The notes below the pieces were generated by a model. It saw nothing but the letters and a program-made list of their open reading frames with translations, was not told the DNA's origin and searched no databases. Below, piece by piece: positions 50,101 to 60,698 of a stretch of DNA of 64,000 nucleotides; position 1 is the first letter of the stretch, and each line of letters starts with the position of its first letter. A program made the position numbers and the translations under genes. Source of the DNA: Epinephelus fuscoguttatus (taxonomy: Eukaryota > Chordata > Actinopteri > Perciformes > Serranidae); assembly GCF_011397635.1 (NCBI RefSeq), contig NC_064759.1:12916428-12980427 (forward strand). The letters are read 5' to 3'.

Positions 50101-53100
50101 AAACCCTCCCCTCTGCTGCCCACTTAAGCTGTATAAATAAATAATGTCCTGTAAGGGTGTGTGCTCGTGTGCGTGCTGTGTACCTTTCTCCTGCGCTGGG
50201 CTCCTTTGGCTCCGGGCACGGCCTCGCACACCACAGAGATGGCCTCCCTGAAACATCGACAACATGCACGCGGTGCAACAGCACGGCATTAACCCTTGCA
50301 CCTTCCCGGACTCACAATTATGTAGCAGCGGGTGATCGAATTTATCGTCCCTGAACTGTGCTCGTCTTTACCACGGAGACAAACATCACTACGGAAACCA
50401 GAAGGAAACCACCAGGATTCCAGGACGTTCTAATTTAGGGTCTGAGAGAGCTGCAGGCGTGTATACACACACATGCACACATGAGCTGATGCAGTCTGAC
50501 ACTAACTCAGAGAGAAACAAGCTAGTGAAAGAAAGAGAACAGAAGCGGGACAGAAAGGGAGCAGGCAGACAAAGAAATATGTGAGAGGTGAGCTGTGTTT
50601 CTCTATGTCTGGCCACACTTTTATTACCTCGCCCCCCCTGTGCAAAGGAGAAATTAAAGCAACACTATGCAAGAATCAGTATTTTTTAAATTTGACATCA
50701 CTACATTCACTGTTGTAAATACAGGGTGGCAAGCTGTTTATACCATCCTGACAGAAGCCGTAGTGAGCTATCCCACAGCTAACAGGAAAACGACAGTCCG
50801 ACAGCAGAGTGTACAACCCTGCCAATGTTGTCTGTGAAAGTTTGCAACGTAGGCGGTAACACTATTGGCATCATCTCTGTCTGGAAAAGTCTCATGAACA
50901 GCTGTGCACGAGCATTTGCTGACAAGTTGAAGGATTTGTACCCAGCAAATATGACATCAAAGAACCACGTCCACTCATAGAGTAGAGTAACGTTACAAGA
51001 CTGCATAGTTTTATTTACTGTGACATCAGAAGACATTAAAGGAATAACAAAAAGAATGACATGAAGAATGACAGCTCCCGTTTTCATTTTCAGTCCATAT
51101 ACATAGTGTGCTAAGAGTTTAAATGTGACTTTTGGTGTCTGGAAAAACTACAAAACTCTGTGAGGCTGGGATGACGCCAATAGGGTTACAGCCTACATCA
51201 AAAACGTTCATGCATAACATTGGCTGGGATGTACACCTTGCTGTCGGTAGGGCTGCCCCTTGAACGGAGGAGATTCAAATCGTCCGTCGGGGACCCCTCA
51301 GTCGACCGAAGTTGCTTCAAGTCCAGCAGTTGTATTTCTGGGGACGTTTTGGCCCCCAGATTTTGCTACTCTTGACTTTCATGCTACTCTTTGGTACAGA
51401 CAGCTGTGGACGTGATGCAGCGGCACAGAGGAGGAGAATCTTTCCACTGTAAGGCTCCAAGATAACATTATCTTCCCTCTACTGCTTAGAAGTGGTGAAT
51501 TAACAGCTCACAGATACTTAATACGACACAGTCTCTGGCTTTTGTTTGATATCTAGTGTTGGCACAAAATGTTGTTGCACATTTCCGATCAGTTATTAGG
51601 GCTTATTAGCATGTTTACTATATTACATGAATGCCGCTGTCACACTGAACGTCCCGCTGAGTTCATTCATAAGGAAAAGGAAAGGAAAAAAACAAAAATC
51701 ATAACACCGAATTATCAAATATTCGTAATTAACAGCCAAATCTGATTTGGCTGACATAATTCTTAGTCAGGTACAGCTCTAGCTGTTGTTCTAGTTGTCG
51801 TTTTCCCATGAGGCATGAGACAGATCACTACCACTATTGTAACATGATATTGTTCCGGATTCAGCCATGCCACGAAATCTCTGATATATAGCCAATTTTC
51901 ATTGAATTTGCACTTCCCTGTGTCCTTCAGGGTACAGTGACAGCTAGCTAGCAGACAGTGGATCATCTGTTCTGGGAGGAAATAAAATGAGTGTTGTTGG
52001 TTCCACTATGCTGATCTGCATGATGTTAACACGGGTAAATTATCTTGTAAAAATTACCAATTAATTTGAGATTTTATAATGTAACACCAGGAAAAACGAT
52101 CCATAAACTCCCAAGCATTTTTATGACTTTTGAAAGGTATCTTAATACCAATGGAGGCCTTATTTTTAGATTAATGTATTCCAAGACTTTTTAAGGATCA
52201 GTGGGAACCCTTTCTTTTCCAACTTTATTGAGACAGCTACACAACATGTACACAACAAATTCACCAGAGGCAGGGGGGCGAAAGGTTGTAATAAAAAAGA
52301 TAAAAAGAGCTAGCTTTTTCTTTTTCTTATAGCTAGCTGGAACTGTGTGCACCATAGTGCTCGAGATCCTACCCACTTGCCAAAGTTGCATAGTACAAAA
52401 ACAGGCATTCAAGCCATGAAGTGGGAATGAAAGAGGCGCTATTCTTCCTGTTGCAAGTCAGTGTACCATCTGAATGATGTTAAAGCTGCTACTTTCAGAA
52501 AAAAAGTTGCATACTGTTGCTTTAAATGACAGAAATAGGAAGCAAGCGGCTCATATTCAGTGTGTAATCTCACCTGGTGACCTGAGTTCTGGTGTTGAAG
52601 TCCAGCGCTCGCATTGACTGTAGCACCTCCACGCAGCCCATGTACTGCTCAGGAAACAGGAAGGCAACACATTAGCATCAGACATTTCCTGCATCACAGT
52701 CCCTTTGGACAGATGGAGCACAACAGATGAAAGAAAGCCTCTCCTTGTGTCTGTGTCAGTTTCTAAAAATGTGAGAGCAGGGTGTATATGTGCAAAGAAA
52801 CTCACTGGAAAGAGAGATGTGTAATTATGTATTTTAGCTGGGGGTTAGTGAGAGTGTGCCAGTCCCTTACCCGTACACTGTAGGAAACACCGGTGGTGCT
52901 GACCACACTGTCGGAGTGCAGCCAGCCGCGGGTGGGCTTGTTGACAAAGGAGCCATGGCGCGTCCACTCATCTCCTCCCAGCTGCCCTCCTTCCACCCGT
53001 GCCCTTCTGGCCGCCACTCCCAGCCGGTTCATGTCCTGCAGAGGAGGTCGGGGAGGGGGAGAAGGAGCGGTTAAAGGGGGAATGGGGTGATGAAACGGAG

Positions 53101-53464
53101 GGGAGGAGCTAGAGCTGCTCCGGTCGTCCCCGGAGGACTCAACAGGCGCTTGAGGCTGCTGCGGCCTGCTTGAGGCCTTGAGTCCTGGGAGAAGGGTGGC
53201 AGAGACGCCCAGGCGAAGGGATCCCATCCTGGGGAAGAAGGAGCAGAGGGTGGTGGGGCTGTTCTCAGCCGGGCGGGGAGAAGAGGGGGGCAAGATGGGA
53301 GTGAGAGACGAGGAGGAGAGAGAAGAAGGTAAACCAGGGGAGGGAGTGAGCGGGGTGGCAGGACTGGAAGGAGGGAACGGTGATGGATTGGAGTTTGTTT
53401 CATCAGTTGAGCTCAGCGATTCACTCCGAAAGTGGGTGTACTTGGTTTTTGGGACAAGCTCCAT
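41148..53464 (-). CDS. shc1: Shc1, SHC-transforming protein 1 (p66 and p52 forms)
   Basis: Twelve coding exons, join(52871-53464, 52574-52644, 50184-50247, 49048-49167, 47005-47058, 46580-46631, 44406-44532, 44152-44299, 43772-43829, 43480-43596, 42623-42879, 41148-41276), encode 596 aa in frame. Order: CH2 domain with [12 protein letters not shown] (Ser69, equivalent to human p66 Ser54); cytochrome-c-binding text [20 protein letters not shown] domain (about 190-361, with VNQRACHILEC keeping the phosphotyrosine-binding Arg); CH1 with Grb2 sites YYNN (385-388) and YVNV (445-448); the adaptin-binding text FDMKPFDDAL; and an SH2 domain (501-590, FLVRES with Arg524). Shc1 docks on phosphorylated receptors and recruits Grb2-SOS to activate Ras. 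The p52 start is Met145 (53032). Human p66 is 583 aa. The Met that starts human p46 is replaced ([15 protein letters not shown]). The last residues are ERRA, where human has ERKL. Confidence 0.97.
41616..41843. repeat. Inverted repeat in the last shc1 intron
   Basis: Arms at 41616-41640 (GTTTTTGTCAAAGGAGTCTG...) and 41819-41843 are reverse complements at nearly every position, with about 180 bp between. The arm sequence also occurs inside the TTAA element at 37877-38728, so both come from the same repeat family. Confidence 0.8.
42135..42303 (-). other. Small uncharacterised reading frame in the last shc1 intron
   Basis: A minus-strand frame starting [10 protein letters not shown] and ending [15 protein letters not shown], followed by TTTTATTTAACCTGG-like text, is open for 56 codons. 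It has an acidic C-terminus, resembles no family I know, and lies in repeat-rich intron DNA. It may be a fragment of a transposon gene or chance. Confidence 0.15.
42394..42534. mobile_element. Palindromic TTAA-flanked miniature element
   Basis: Perfect TTAA on both sides (42390-42393 and 42535-42538). The ends AGGTGCTGTATG and CATATAGCACCT-like are inverted, and an inner palindrome (AGCTGATTGTTGAGT / ACTCAACAATCAGCT) makes almost the whole 141 bp a hairpin. It is intronic in shc1. Confidence 0.88.
44689..45956. mobile_element. TTAA-type element split by a younger insertion
   Basis: TTAA (44685-44688) precedes GGGGACCTACTATGC. The right end GCATAACAGGTCC is its approximate inverse. The body is interrupted by a second element at 45126-45746. 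It lies in the shc1 intron between the exons ending 44532 and starting 46580. The outer right target copy is decayed. Confidence 0.6.
45126..45746 (+). mobile_element. Nested DNA transposon relic with Myb/SANT-like ORF, probably PIF/Harbinger
   Basis: The ends are inverted (GCCCTTTTACA at 45126 and TTTAAAAAGGGC ending 45746), with TA at both flanks. Inside, a plus-strand frame (45427-45576) reads [20 protein letters not shown], then [15 protein letters not shown]. This is the pattern of the trihelix/Myb-like accessory protein of Harbinger transposons (WxDxE-x-LL ... YERIAEGL). No transposase is present. The family assignment is inferred from the Myb-like pattern, as the 2-3 bp target site is also compatible with Tc1/mariner. 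Confidence 0.6.
47865..48655. mobile_element. hAT-type repeat (copy 1) carrying an inserted dispersed repeat
   Basis: The left end CAGGGTTCCTACAGC starts at 47865. The right part (48310-48655, with AAGACTTTTTAAGGATCA at the end) matches the repeat at about 51930-52211. The two copies share GCTAGCTAGCAG, GAGTGTnGnTGGTTCC and CCAATTAnTTTGAGATTTTAT. The middle, 47948-48245, is a different repeat. It lies in the shc1 intron between 47058 and 49048. Confidence 0.6.
47948..48245 (+). repeat. Widely dispersed teleost repeat
   Basis: The phrases GGAGCCTATCCCAGCTGACA, GGGTACACCCTGGACAG, CAATTTAGAGTCACCAATTA and TGGACTGTGGGAGGAAGCCG occur in this order. I recognise them as a very common interspersed repeat of teleost genomes. 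I do not assign its class with certainty. Confidence 0.8.
50658..52521. mobile_element. Large TTAA-flanked element with an inner hAT-type copy
   Basis: Perfect TTAA on both sides (50654-50657 and 52522-52525). The left end AGCAACACTATGCAAGAA and the right end TTGCATACTGTTGCT are inverted. It is 1,864 bp. It contains the second copy of the hAT-type repeat (about 51930-52211, ending GTGGGAACCCT). No transposase frame was seen. It occupies most of the shc1 intron between 50247 and 52574. Confidence 0.8.
53030..53041 (-). promoter_or_regulatory. shc1: Internal 3' splice site for the p52 transcript and p52 start codon
   Basis: On the minus strand a long pyrimidine tract (53075-53042) ends CTCTGCAG, followed directly by GAC ATG AAC, the p52 start (ATG 53032-53030). 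In mammals the p52/p46 mRNA uses an upstream first exon spliced to exactly this point inside the p66 exon. The site is seen; the upstream first exon was not identified. Confidence 0.75.
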
Positions 53465-54289
53465 AATGAATCTGCAGCGTCAGTTTTTATATCCGCACAA
53501 GTCCACACAGGCTCTAGTGATTCAATCAAAGTCTCTTTGTCTCAGTATTCAAAGTTTTTCTCTAAAAGGACACACAGCCATCTGTCTGTCTCCCTCAGCG
53601 TAAGAGCCGCATCCATCTGTCTGGTTGTCTGTCCTCCGCTCATCACCAGGCGGCCGAAACCAAACTGCTTTACAAACGGCTTTACCCACAATGAAAGCAG
53701 AATGAGGAGAGGCGCAGAGGAAAAGTGGGGTGTCCCAGTTAATGTTGGAATGCAGATGAAAAAAGTTTGTTAGTAGTGCACCAGTGCGGATCATGTTGTC
53801 ATCAGTTCACTTTTAAATCTGCATCAGTGTTCATTGTGTTCCCAGGGACTGATGATGACGACACGATCTTAGCTCTCCAGAAAGTGTTCATCTTGGTGTT
53901 TTTGCCATAATGTAAAACAATATCTGTGAGTATCTTCTCCCAACTTAATAGCCTCTCAGTGAGGGCCGGTTATCCAGCTGTCGGCAGCACCATGGAGAAT
54001 CAACACAAGTGATTGTCTCTCAACGCCCCCCTCGCATATGCGTCCTACTGCACTGAGGGGTGCATTCTTGTATGTGATGTGTTTACATGCGTGTGAGGCA
54101 GTATAAACCTTCCCTGCCCACAATGCTTCTTAGATTATCAGTGTAAATGTGTGTTGGTGCGCGCACACGCGTGCATGTGTGAAGCGGCTCCCCTTGGCAG
54201 CTCTATCCTGCTTGACACGGGCCCATAAAAATCCTATTAGCAGCCAACGAGGGGATCGCAAGGGGGGCTGCACGCACGAGCACGGCAGC

Positions 54290-54290
<1 letters not shown>

Positions 54291-54319
<29 letters not shown>
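54291..54319. repeat. (CA)n microsatellite
   Basis: About 14 CA units, seen directly. Confidence 0.93.
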
Positions 54320-54321
<2 letters not shown>

Positions 54322-54479
54322 GCACGGCTCCAATTGGTCGATACTACAGTGAGCACCTGCAGAGCTCAATGAAGCCCAGAACTGCTAAAGAAGAGAGAGG
54401 AGGCTTACTGACGTATGGCTAGTATCCAACGTAGCACGCTTCCTTTAACACCTACTTCTCAAGGGCATCGTACTCTCAA

Positions 54480-54860
54480 ATCTTTCAGCGGATTCCTCTT
54501 TTACTCCCTCTCTCTCTTCCTCCAAATGGTTTCATGTCCTCTCTGAATGGCCCTCGCTCTCTCCCTCCCTTCTTCCTCCTCTTCTCTCCTCTTCCAGATC
54601 ACTTCTGGCACAGCCTCGTTCCCTTTCTCTGCACTCTTTCCTCCCTTCTCTCTGTCTCCTCTCTTCTCTTGGAAGCCCTCTCTCTTCCTCCACACAATAT
54701 AGTCTGCCAATCTCTGTCTCTCCAATGCCTCCGCCCTCTCCCGCGCCACCACTTCCTCTCTCCTCTTCCAGATGATCTCTCGCTCCCCCTCACCCCCTCC
54801 CTCGTCTGCTCTCCCGTTCTCCAGGCTGTCCTGTTTAACAGTCCCCTTGTCTAATATATT
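54480..54860. repeat. Polypyrimidine (CT-rich) low-complexity tract
   Basis: Repeated CTCTCTTCCTCC-type text on the plus strand makes long frames on both strands (for example 54501-54752 minus, rich in Arg and Glu) that I take as low complexity. Confidence 0.75.
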
Positions 54861-57800
54861 AATGGTGATCCCTGTCTTTCTGCCTCTCTAACTTTGATAT
54901 TAGGGATGGCTAGAGGCTAGGCATGGTCACCTATTTAGACACCAGTTGAAAAACAGAAAGAAAAAAAAAGTTAAGACTGGGCCGGCAGAGTTGGGGCCCG
55001 TTCCTGACTGAAGTTCCTGATATGGCTAAAACAAGCGAGGCTGCCTTGGTTCAAGTGTGTTCTGGCCGCCTCGGTTAGGATGTTTTTTTCTGGAGCACCA
55101 TTAGATAGTGGTAGGTTAAGTCTGAGATGTTGTCTACGTCTGGTACAGTGACACACACTGCAGTAGCACGGTGGTGATGTAACACCAGAGAATGTAGGTC
55201 ATTGGCTGATGACGACTACCGGTGGGCTTGTTGTGATGGTAATGAGACCTGATTTGTCCGGTTTGAACTCCCAGCCCAGGGTTCCCTGAATGGTGCTGGA
55301 GGCTCATCAGAGTTGAACGTGAACTCGCTCACCCAGCTGGAAATGCTCAATTAAAACGGCACTCTGTTGTTAAGCTGATCTCTCTGTGCACCTCTCTTCT
55401 CACCCTGTTACTTTATTTTTGCCAGGTTCAAATAACAAAGCCCAGATTATAGTCAGTTACCTGAGAGAAGAGCGTTGACACAGCCCCATATGATATGAAC
55501 AAGCCAAGGGTTACACTCTGGAACTGCTTCCTTCCTTATCTAAGGCAGGGCTTGTCAAGCAGCAGGTTAGCTCTCAGTTCGATTACAAACTACTGTACAG
55601 CCGCCACACAACATCTCACATTCTGCATAGTCCAACCTAGAAGGCAAACAACAGTCTGTTTACGGTAACAGTCTCTCGCAGAGTCCCACAAACAAAACAG
55701 TCGGCAGCAGTTTGACCTCAGGAGGAGGCAAGGCTACACCTACAGTCCTGCAGCAAGCTGGCTGGCCTACACCTCAGTGCTGTTCAGGCACTAGTCATAT
55801 TTACAATCTCTTGACCTTTACTCCCTTGAAGGAGAACAAGGTTTAAACACTCCTTGCTCAGACAACTTACACAACGCTGTAATTTTGGCACCGATGTCTC
55901 AGTGACTCCAAGTGGGAAGGTTGATTTTTCCACACACTAACATTTTAAGACTTAACTGAGTCTGAAATACAGCGGACCAGCTTGTAGTGGGCGCTGGACG
56001 CATGGCAAAGGAACAGTCGCCTACACCAGTCTAGCACCACAGAGGGATTGTCTAGCAATTCTAGCTAGTCATCCATCTGGTCTTGGCCAAAAAGCACCAT
56101 GGAGGATCCAGTCACACTCTCACACTGCCAGACAGGCTGGGATGATCTCCAGAAAGCTGTAAAGAAGTATGGCTGGAAAAGTCACAAAAGACACGCGGTA
56201 TTTGGACAATCAAGAGCATGCAGAACAAACACAACAGTCAGTCACACCCCTAGTAAAAACCAGAAATTAGCCTAAAGAGGGAATTAGCACTTTAAAAAAA
56301 GGCAAAAGATCCAACAGAAATGGACAATAGAGGGGGAAAATCCAGGTGTGTTCCCATACACTGAGACACTGGTCTAAAAGCAGAATTAACCCTCGCCTTG
56401 CCCGAGGATGTTTTAGTGCACAGAACACAGTGTAGGTCAGGTCAGGTGACTGCAGAGGAAATGACCCTCTACATGAGGAGAAATCCTGAGTCACCTACAC
56501 AGACGGAAAAAGGAACAGACTGTCACAAACACAGCACACCTAATGATCGGTGATTAGTGGCCCCGGGGCCAAGCAGCTGCACAGAGTGATATGTACAAGT
56601 GAATCCAGTCTGATAATCTAATTTATCCAGCCATTCCTGATAATGGCACATCAGCTTGACTGATGAAGATGGTAGTTGCCGTTGACAAAAGGTGAGATCA
56701 GGACAAGCCGAGCTGGGCTGAATCGCAGACTACTACACAGAATGGGGAGGGGGAGACAGGTGACCTGAAACAACCCTGATTCTCGGAGTCTCCCCGAGCT
56801 CCGCATAGACAAAGACTGTCTAGTAAAGAAAGAGAACAATCCCGTCTGAGGATGAAAGTCTTAAAAACTGCACACAACCTTGGACTTATCAATTCCACTG
56901 CCTCTTATCTACTAAATATATACAATTACCTAATGGAAAAGCACCAGTTTTAAAAGATAAGACAAGAAAAAGGAACTTTACATCTTGTTCAGTCTGCAGC
57001 TGCTGCCCGTTGCTATGGCAACAGACATTAAAAGAGATGCCTGCGGAGGATATATACTGAGAAGTCCCGACAACCGCAGAAATCTTCAGACAAAGAGATA
57101 ACTGCTTTGTCAAATCACAAGACAGCAATTAGTTGCTGCATCAAAGGCTCCACTTTTGAGCTTTTTCTTTTTTTTCAGCCAACAGGAGGAAAAAACTAAA
57201 GCATCCTAGAAAGATCAATAGGTTTCAGGAAATGATCAAAGTTTGACCGGCGTCGCGCCAGCCATAAAACCCAATCAATGTTGACATCCCATGTCGGCTG
57301 CATGCACTGACTCCAACTAGGGCATGTGAAACTGTATGATATTATTTCAAAAGGACAACAATCACGTTCCTAATAACAGTATAAACAACAACAACTACAC
57401 TGAGCATTCACTTCTAAAGGACAACACTGATGTTTAGAAAAGTTGCATAAAAACAACCTGAATATTCTGTGCAGCAGCTAACAAATGATTGTATAACATC
57501 CTGCAGAGTATGCTCTTAGAGAATAGAAAATCAGAAGTCACAAAGAGAGTCTATCTTTACAAAAAACAAACAAAAAAAAGTCACTGAAATTGTTCTGTAT
57601 AAAGTGAGTCTGATCAATTTCCCTAAGAGTTCTTTCTTTGTTTTCATGAATGGCAAAGCATTAATAGTTCCTCTCTTTTGTTTTTTGGTTTTAAAAAGCA
57701 TACAGTTGATAATCCACTGTGAATCATCTAAAGCTGGGCTCCATATTCACATGAGAACCACATTAATGTTTAAACAGCCTCTGACTGTCCGGTCATCCGT

Positions 57801-57899
57801 CCTCTCCTTCCTCTTTCTGGCTCTCCGTCCGTCCACTCCCTGAAAAACGTGCTTCTCCTCTGATCCGCTCTTCCGCTCGATTAATTCACAAAGTCACTG

Positions 57900-58330
57900 C
57901 CGGCAGCTTCTCTCCATCTATCCTCTCCTCCGTTTGGCTGCCTCCTCTTCTCTTTACTTCTCCTCCTCCTCTCTCTCTCTCTCTTTCTCTCTCAGCAGAT
58001 GGTGAAATGGCAGTGCTGCCAGGATGGACAATGGCACTCCTTCATTGTGCGCCTCTTCTCCCCTCACGTCTGTCTCTCATTCCCACTTTCCTTTCACCTC
58101 TGTCTGTTAGAGGGACGGGCACGCTGTCTGTCCTCCCCTCCTCCCAGTCTGGGTGGGTGAAGCTGCCTCCCATTCTCTCTCTTACCGTCTCTTTCTCTCT
58201 ATCTCACACACACACACGCACACACACACACTCACTCATGGCTGCTGCCTCTGCCCTCCCCACCTCCCTTTCTCCCATCCTACCTCCTTCCTGTTTCCTC
58301 CCCTTCCCCCCACCTCTCTGCAGCCTCACT
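57900..58330. repeat. CT-rich low-complexity tract with (CA) patch
   Basis: CTCCTCCTCTCTCTCTCTCT at 57960-57980 and ACACACACGCACACACACAC at about 58206-58230, within pyrimidine-rich DNA. Confidence 0.75.
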
Positions 58331-58425
58331 CATTTAGCAGTGTACATGTGTATGCACAGCAAGATGCTGCGCTCCTGCACATTAATGCACACACTCCAAA
58401 GGGAGATGGAGATGTGGGAGAAGGG

Positions 58426-58504
58426 AGGGGGGGGGGGGGGGGAGAGAGAAAGTGGGGGAGAAATGTATGTTTGTATGTGCATGTGTTTGGGGGGGGGGGG
58501 GGGG
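58426..58504. repeat. Two poly(G) runs
   Basis: Uninterrupted G runs of about 16 and 15 bases (near 58426-58442 and 58489-58504), separated by GA- and GT-rich text. G-quadruplex potential is inferred. Confidence 0.85.
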
Positions 58505-58950
58505 TTTGTCCATGTTGGCTATTCAAGTCTCCTCCCTTATTCATGTTTGGTAACCTGAGAAACAGAGTGAAAGAGGGAGAGAAAGAGCGACAGGGAGGAT
58601 GGAGAGGGTTCACCCTCCCTCTACAGACTGTGCAGAGTGTGACACGAGGTCACTCTGTATAACCTTGATGAAAGTGGACAAATTAAAATTAAAATAATAT
58701 TAAAAAGATTTTCATTCACATGGTAAACATCCCCTACGTTACTACACGACTAGAGCTCTCTAGGGGGAAAGAGGACAGGTTATTACCAGACAAGCACAAT
58801 AACAACCGAGTAGAGGCAAACGGAAAGCAGAGATCCCACAGATAGGTCCCGAAATTCAAGCGTATCTGATGAGAAGGCAGTGTTGCGGAAAGCAGAAGGA
58901 ACCACCCAAAGAGTGACACGGGGACACGGCAGAGTGGATATAGCAAGGAG

Positions 58951-59046
58951 TCCTCAAATGACACCCCAATATACAGTTCCCTGCAGTACTACGTTTGACC
59001 ACTACACCGGCAGACAACTGCAGAGAGCTGGGGTGTCATTTGAGGT
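58951..59046. repeat. Short inverted repeat, 18-bp arms
   Basis: TCCTCAAATGACACCCCA (58951-58968) and TGGGGTGTCATTTGAGGT (59029-59046) are reverse complements except for one end base, 60 bp apart. A second small palindrome, CCCATCAC ... GTGATGGG, lies at 59051-59079. Confidence 0.85.
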
Positions 59047-59479
59047 AAAACCCATCACCGTACACCACACAGTGATGGGTATCATAGTGATTGTTGAGGA
59101 CAACCACCCCTCCACCCTGTAGCCTGCACCATGCCTATAACTAGTGAAACACATGACACACTGTGGCTCAGGGCTGACAAAAATATATAATTTTTTTTTC
59201 CTTTAAGAATTGTATTTTTGTTGGTGAATCATTTATGAGCTATCCTGAGTTTATGTTAAAAATGCTCACTCAGTTGACAGTTTATTAGCTGCACCCAACT
59301 CAGACTAATGCAGTCTGCAACAATCCTGCAAACTGCAGCTGCTGAACAGACCATTAGGCTCAATCAACACTTCTTTAAAACAGTCCTAACAAACACTGAA
59401 CACCACAACCTTAATGAAGGTAGGATTTAATGCAGGACTCTTGTATTGGACTGCATTCGTTTTAACTAGGTGTACTTAA

Positions 59480-60633
59480 AGGAGCAGTGTGTAAGATTTA
59501 GGGGGATTAAATGGCATCTTACACTGAGGGCCGCAGATTGCAACCAGCTAAAACTTCTTCCGTCCGGATAGAATTCTTTCAGTGTTCTTTGTTGAGGAGA
59601 TTTTTATTGGGAGCCGAATTATCCGCAGAAGTCTCTCCCTCTCAAAAACAAACAGACCAGGTGATTTAAACCAGTAAAAATACGTAATAAAGCTGTTTCA
59701 TGCTACAAATCAGTGTTTCTTCAACGCTGTTTGGCATGTCAGAGACATACCACAAGCCTAACGCCTGCTATTGTGTGCTCACCTTTTTTCTCTGATAACT
59801 TAAGAATGAGATGTTCAGGAGGTTTTTACTAGGAGCCTAATTATCCACAGAGGTCTCTATCTCTCAAAAACAAACAGACCAAGTGATTTAAACCAGTAAA
59901 AATACGTAATAAAGCTGTTTCATGCTACAAATCAGTGTTTCTTCAATGCTGTTTGGCATGTCAGAGACGTACCACAAGCCTAGCACTTGCTAATGTATGC
60001 TCACCTTGCTTCTCTGATAACTTAAGAACGAGATGTTCAGGAGATTTTTACCGGGAGCCAAATAATCCGCAGAGGTCTCTATCTCTCAAAAACAAACAGA
60101 CAGGTGATTTAAACCAGTAAAAGAGCGTAATAAAGCTGTTTCACACTAGAATTCAGTGTTTCTTCAGTGCTGTTTGGTATGTCAGAGACGTACGACTAGC
60201 CTAGCACCTGCTAATGTGTGCTCACCTTTTTTCTCTGATAACTTCAGTTCGAGACGTTCACGAGATTTTTACCGGGAGCTGAATTATCCGCAGAGGTCTC
60301 TACCTCTCAAAAACAAACGGACCAGGTGATTTAAACCAGTAAAAACACTGCATAAAGCAGTTTCAGGTTGAAGTGTTTTCACAACACTGCTTGTCGTGGA
60401 GGGGCTGCTAGCCCAAAATCTTGGGGCCTTCTCTACAGCCAGTGTTTGGTTTGCCACTCTGGGCCACTGTAGAAACATGGTGGACTCAGTGGACGAGGAC
60501 CTGCTCCTATGTAGATATAAACATTCTAAGGTAACAAAAACAAATCTTTTTATTTTATTTTAAACTAAACATACTTATTGTCTAATATTCCATTTATGCC
60601 AGTATATACCCCAAAATCCTACACACTGGACCT
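59480..60633. mobile_element. Copy C of the AGGAGCAGTGTGTAAG / TTAA family, with tandem internal units
   Basis: Perfect TTAA on both sides (59476-59479 and 60634-60637). The left end AGGAGCAGTGTGTAAGATTT and the right end TCCTACACACTGGACCT are inverted. The interior has about four tandem units of 220-232 bp, marked by CAGAGACrTACnACnAGCCTA near 59731, 59963 and 60183 and by TCTCTCAAAAACAAACnGAC. It is 1,154 bp and noncoding. Confidence 0.9.
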
Positions 60634-60698
60634 TTAATAAACTGGCAACTGAGTGTTGTTAAGAATAACTCACTCAACCCGCAATAAATTTAAATAAG

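Larger units (their letters stand above)
53465..59479. other. Upstream flank / 5' region of shc1, no coding exon recognised
   Basis: This probably holds the p66 5' UTR (next to 53464) and possibly a p52 first exon, but I could not fix either. Contents seen: (CA)n at 54291-54319; pyrimidine-rich tracts at 54480-54860 and 57780-58330 that create spurious frames; G-runs near 58426-58504; and an inverted repeat at 58951-59046. Between 54900 and 57780 nothing was recognised. Confidence 0.55.

Noticed and set aside
53866-54130. First exon or TATA promoter of shc1 p52 just upstream of the p66 exon
   Set aside because: Weak TATA-like and donor-like sites occur but none stands out. Several better donors exist as far as 62.2 kb, so choosing one would be a guess.
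54501-54854. Arg/Glu-rich frame (minus) and Leu/Ser/Pro-rich frame (plus)
   Set aside because: Both come from one polypyrimidine tract. Neither has homologous segments or supporting splice sites.
58007-58662. Plus-strand frames of 183 and 169 aa
   Set aside because: Built from CT-rich, (CA)n and poly(G) runs. There is no protein-like composition and no family match.
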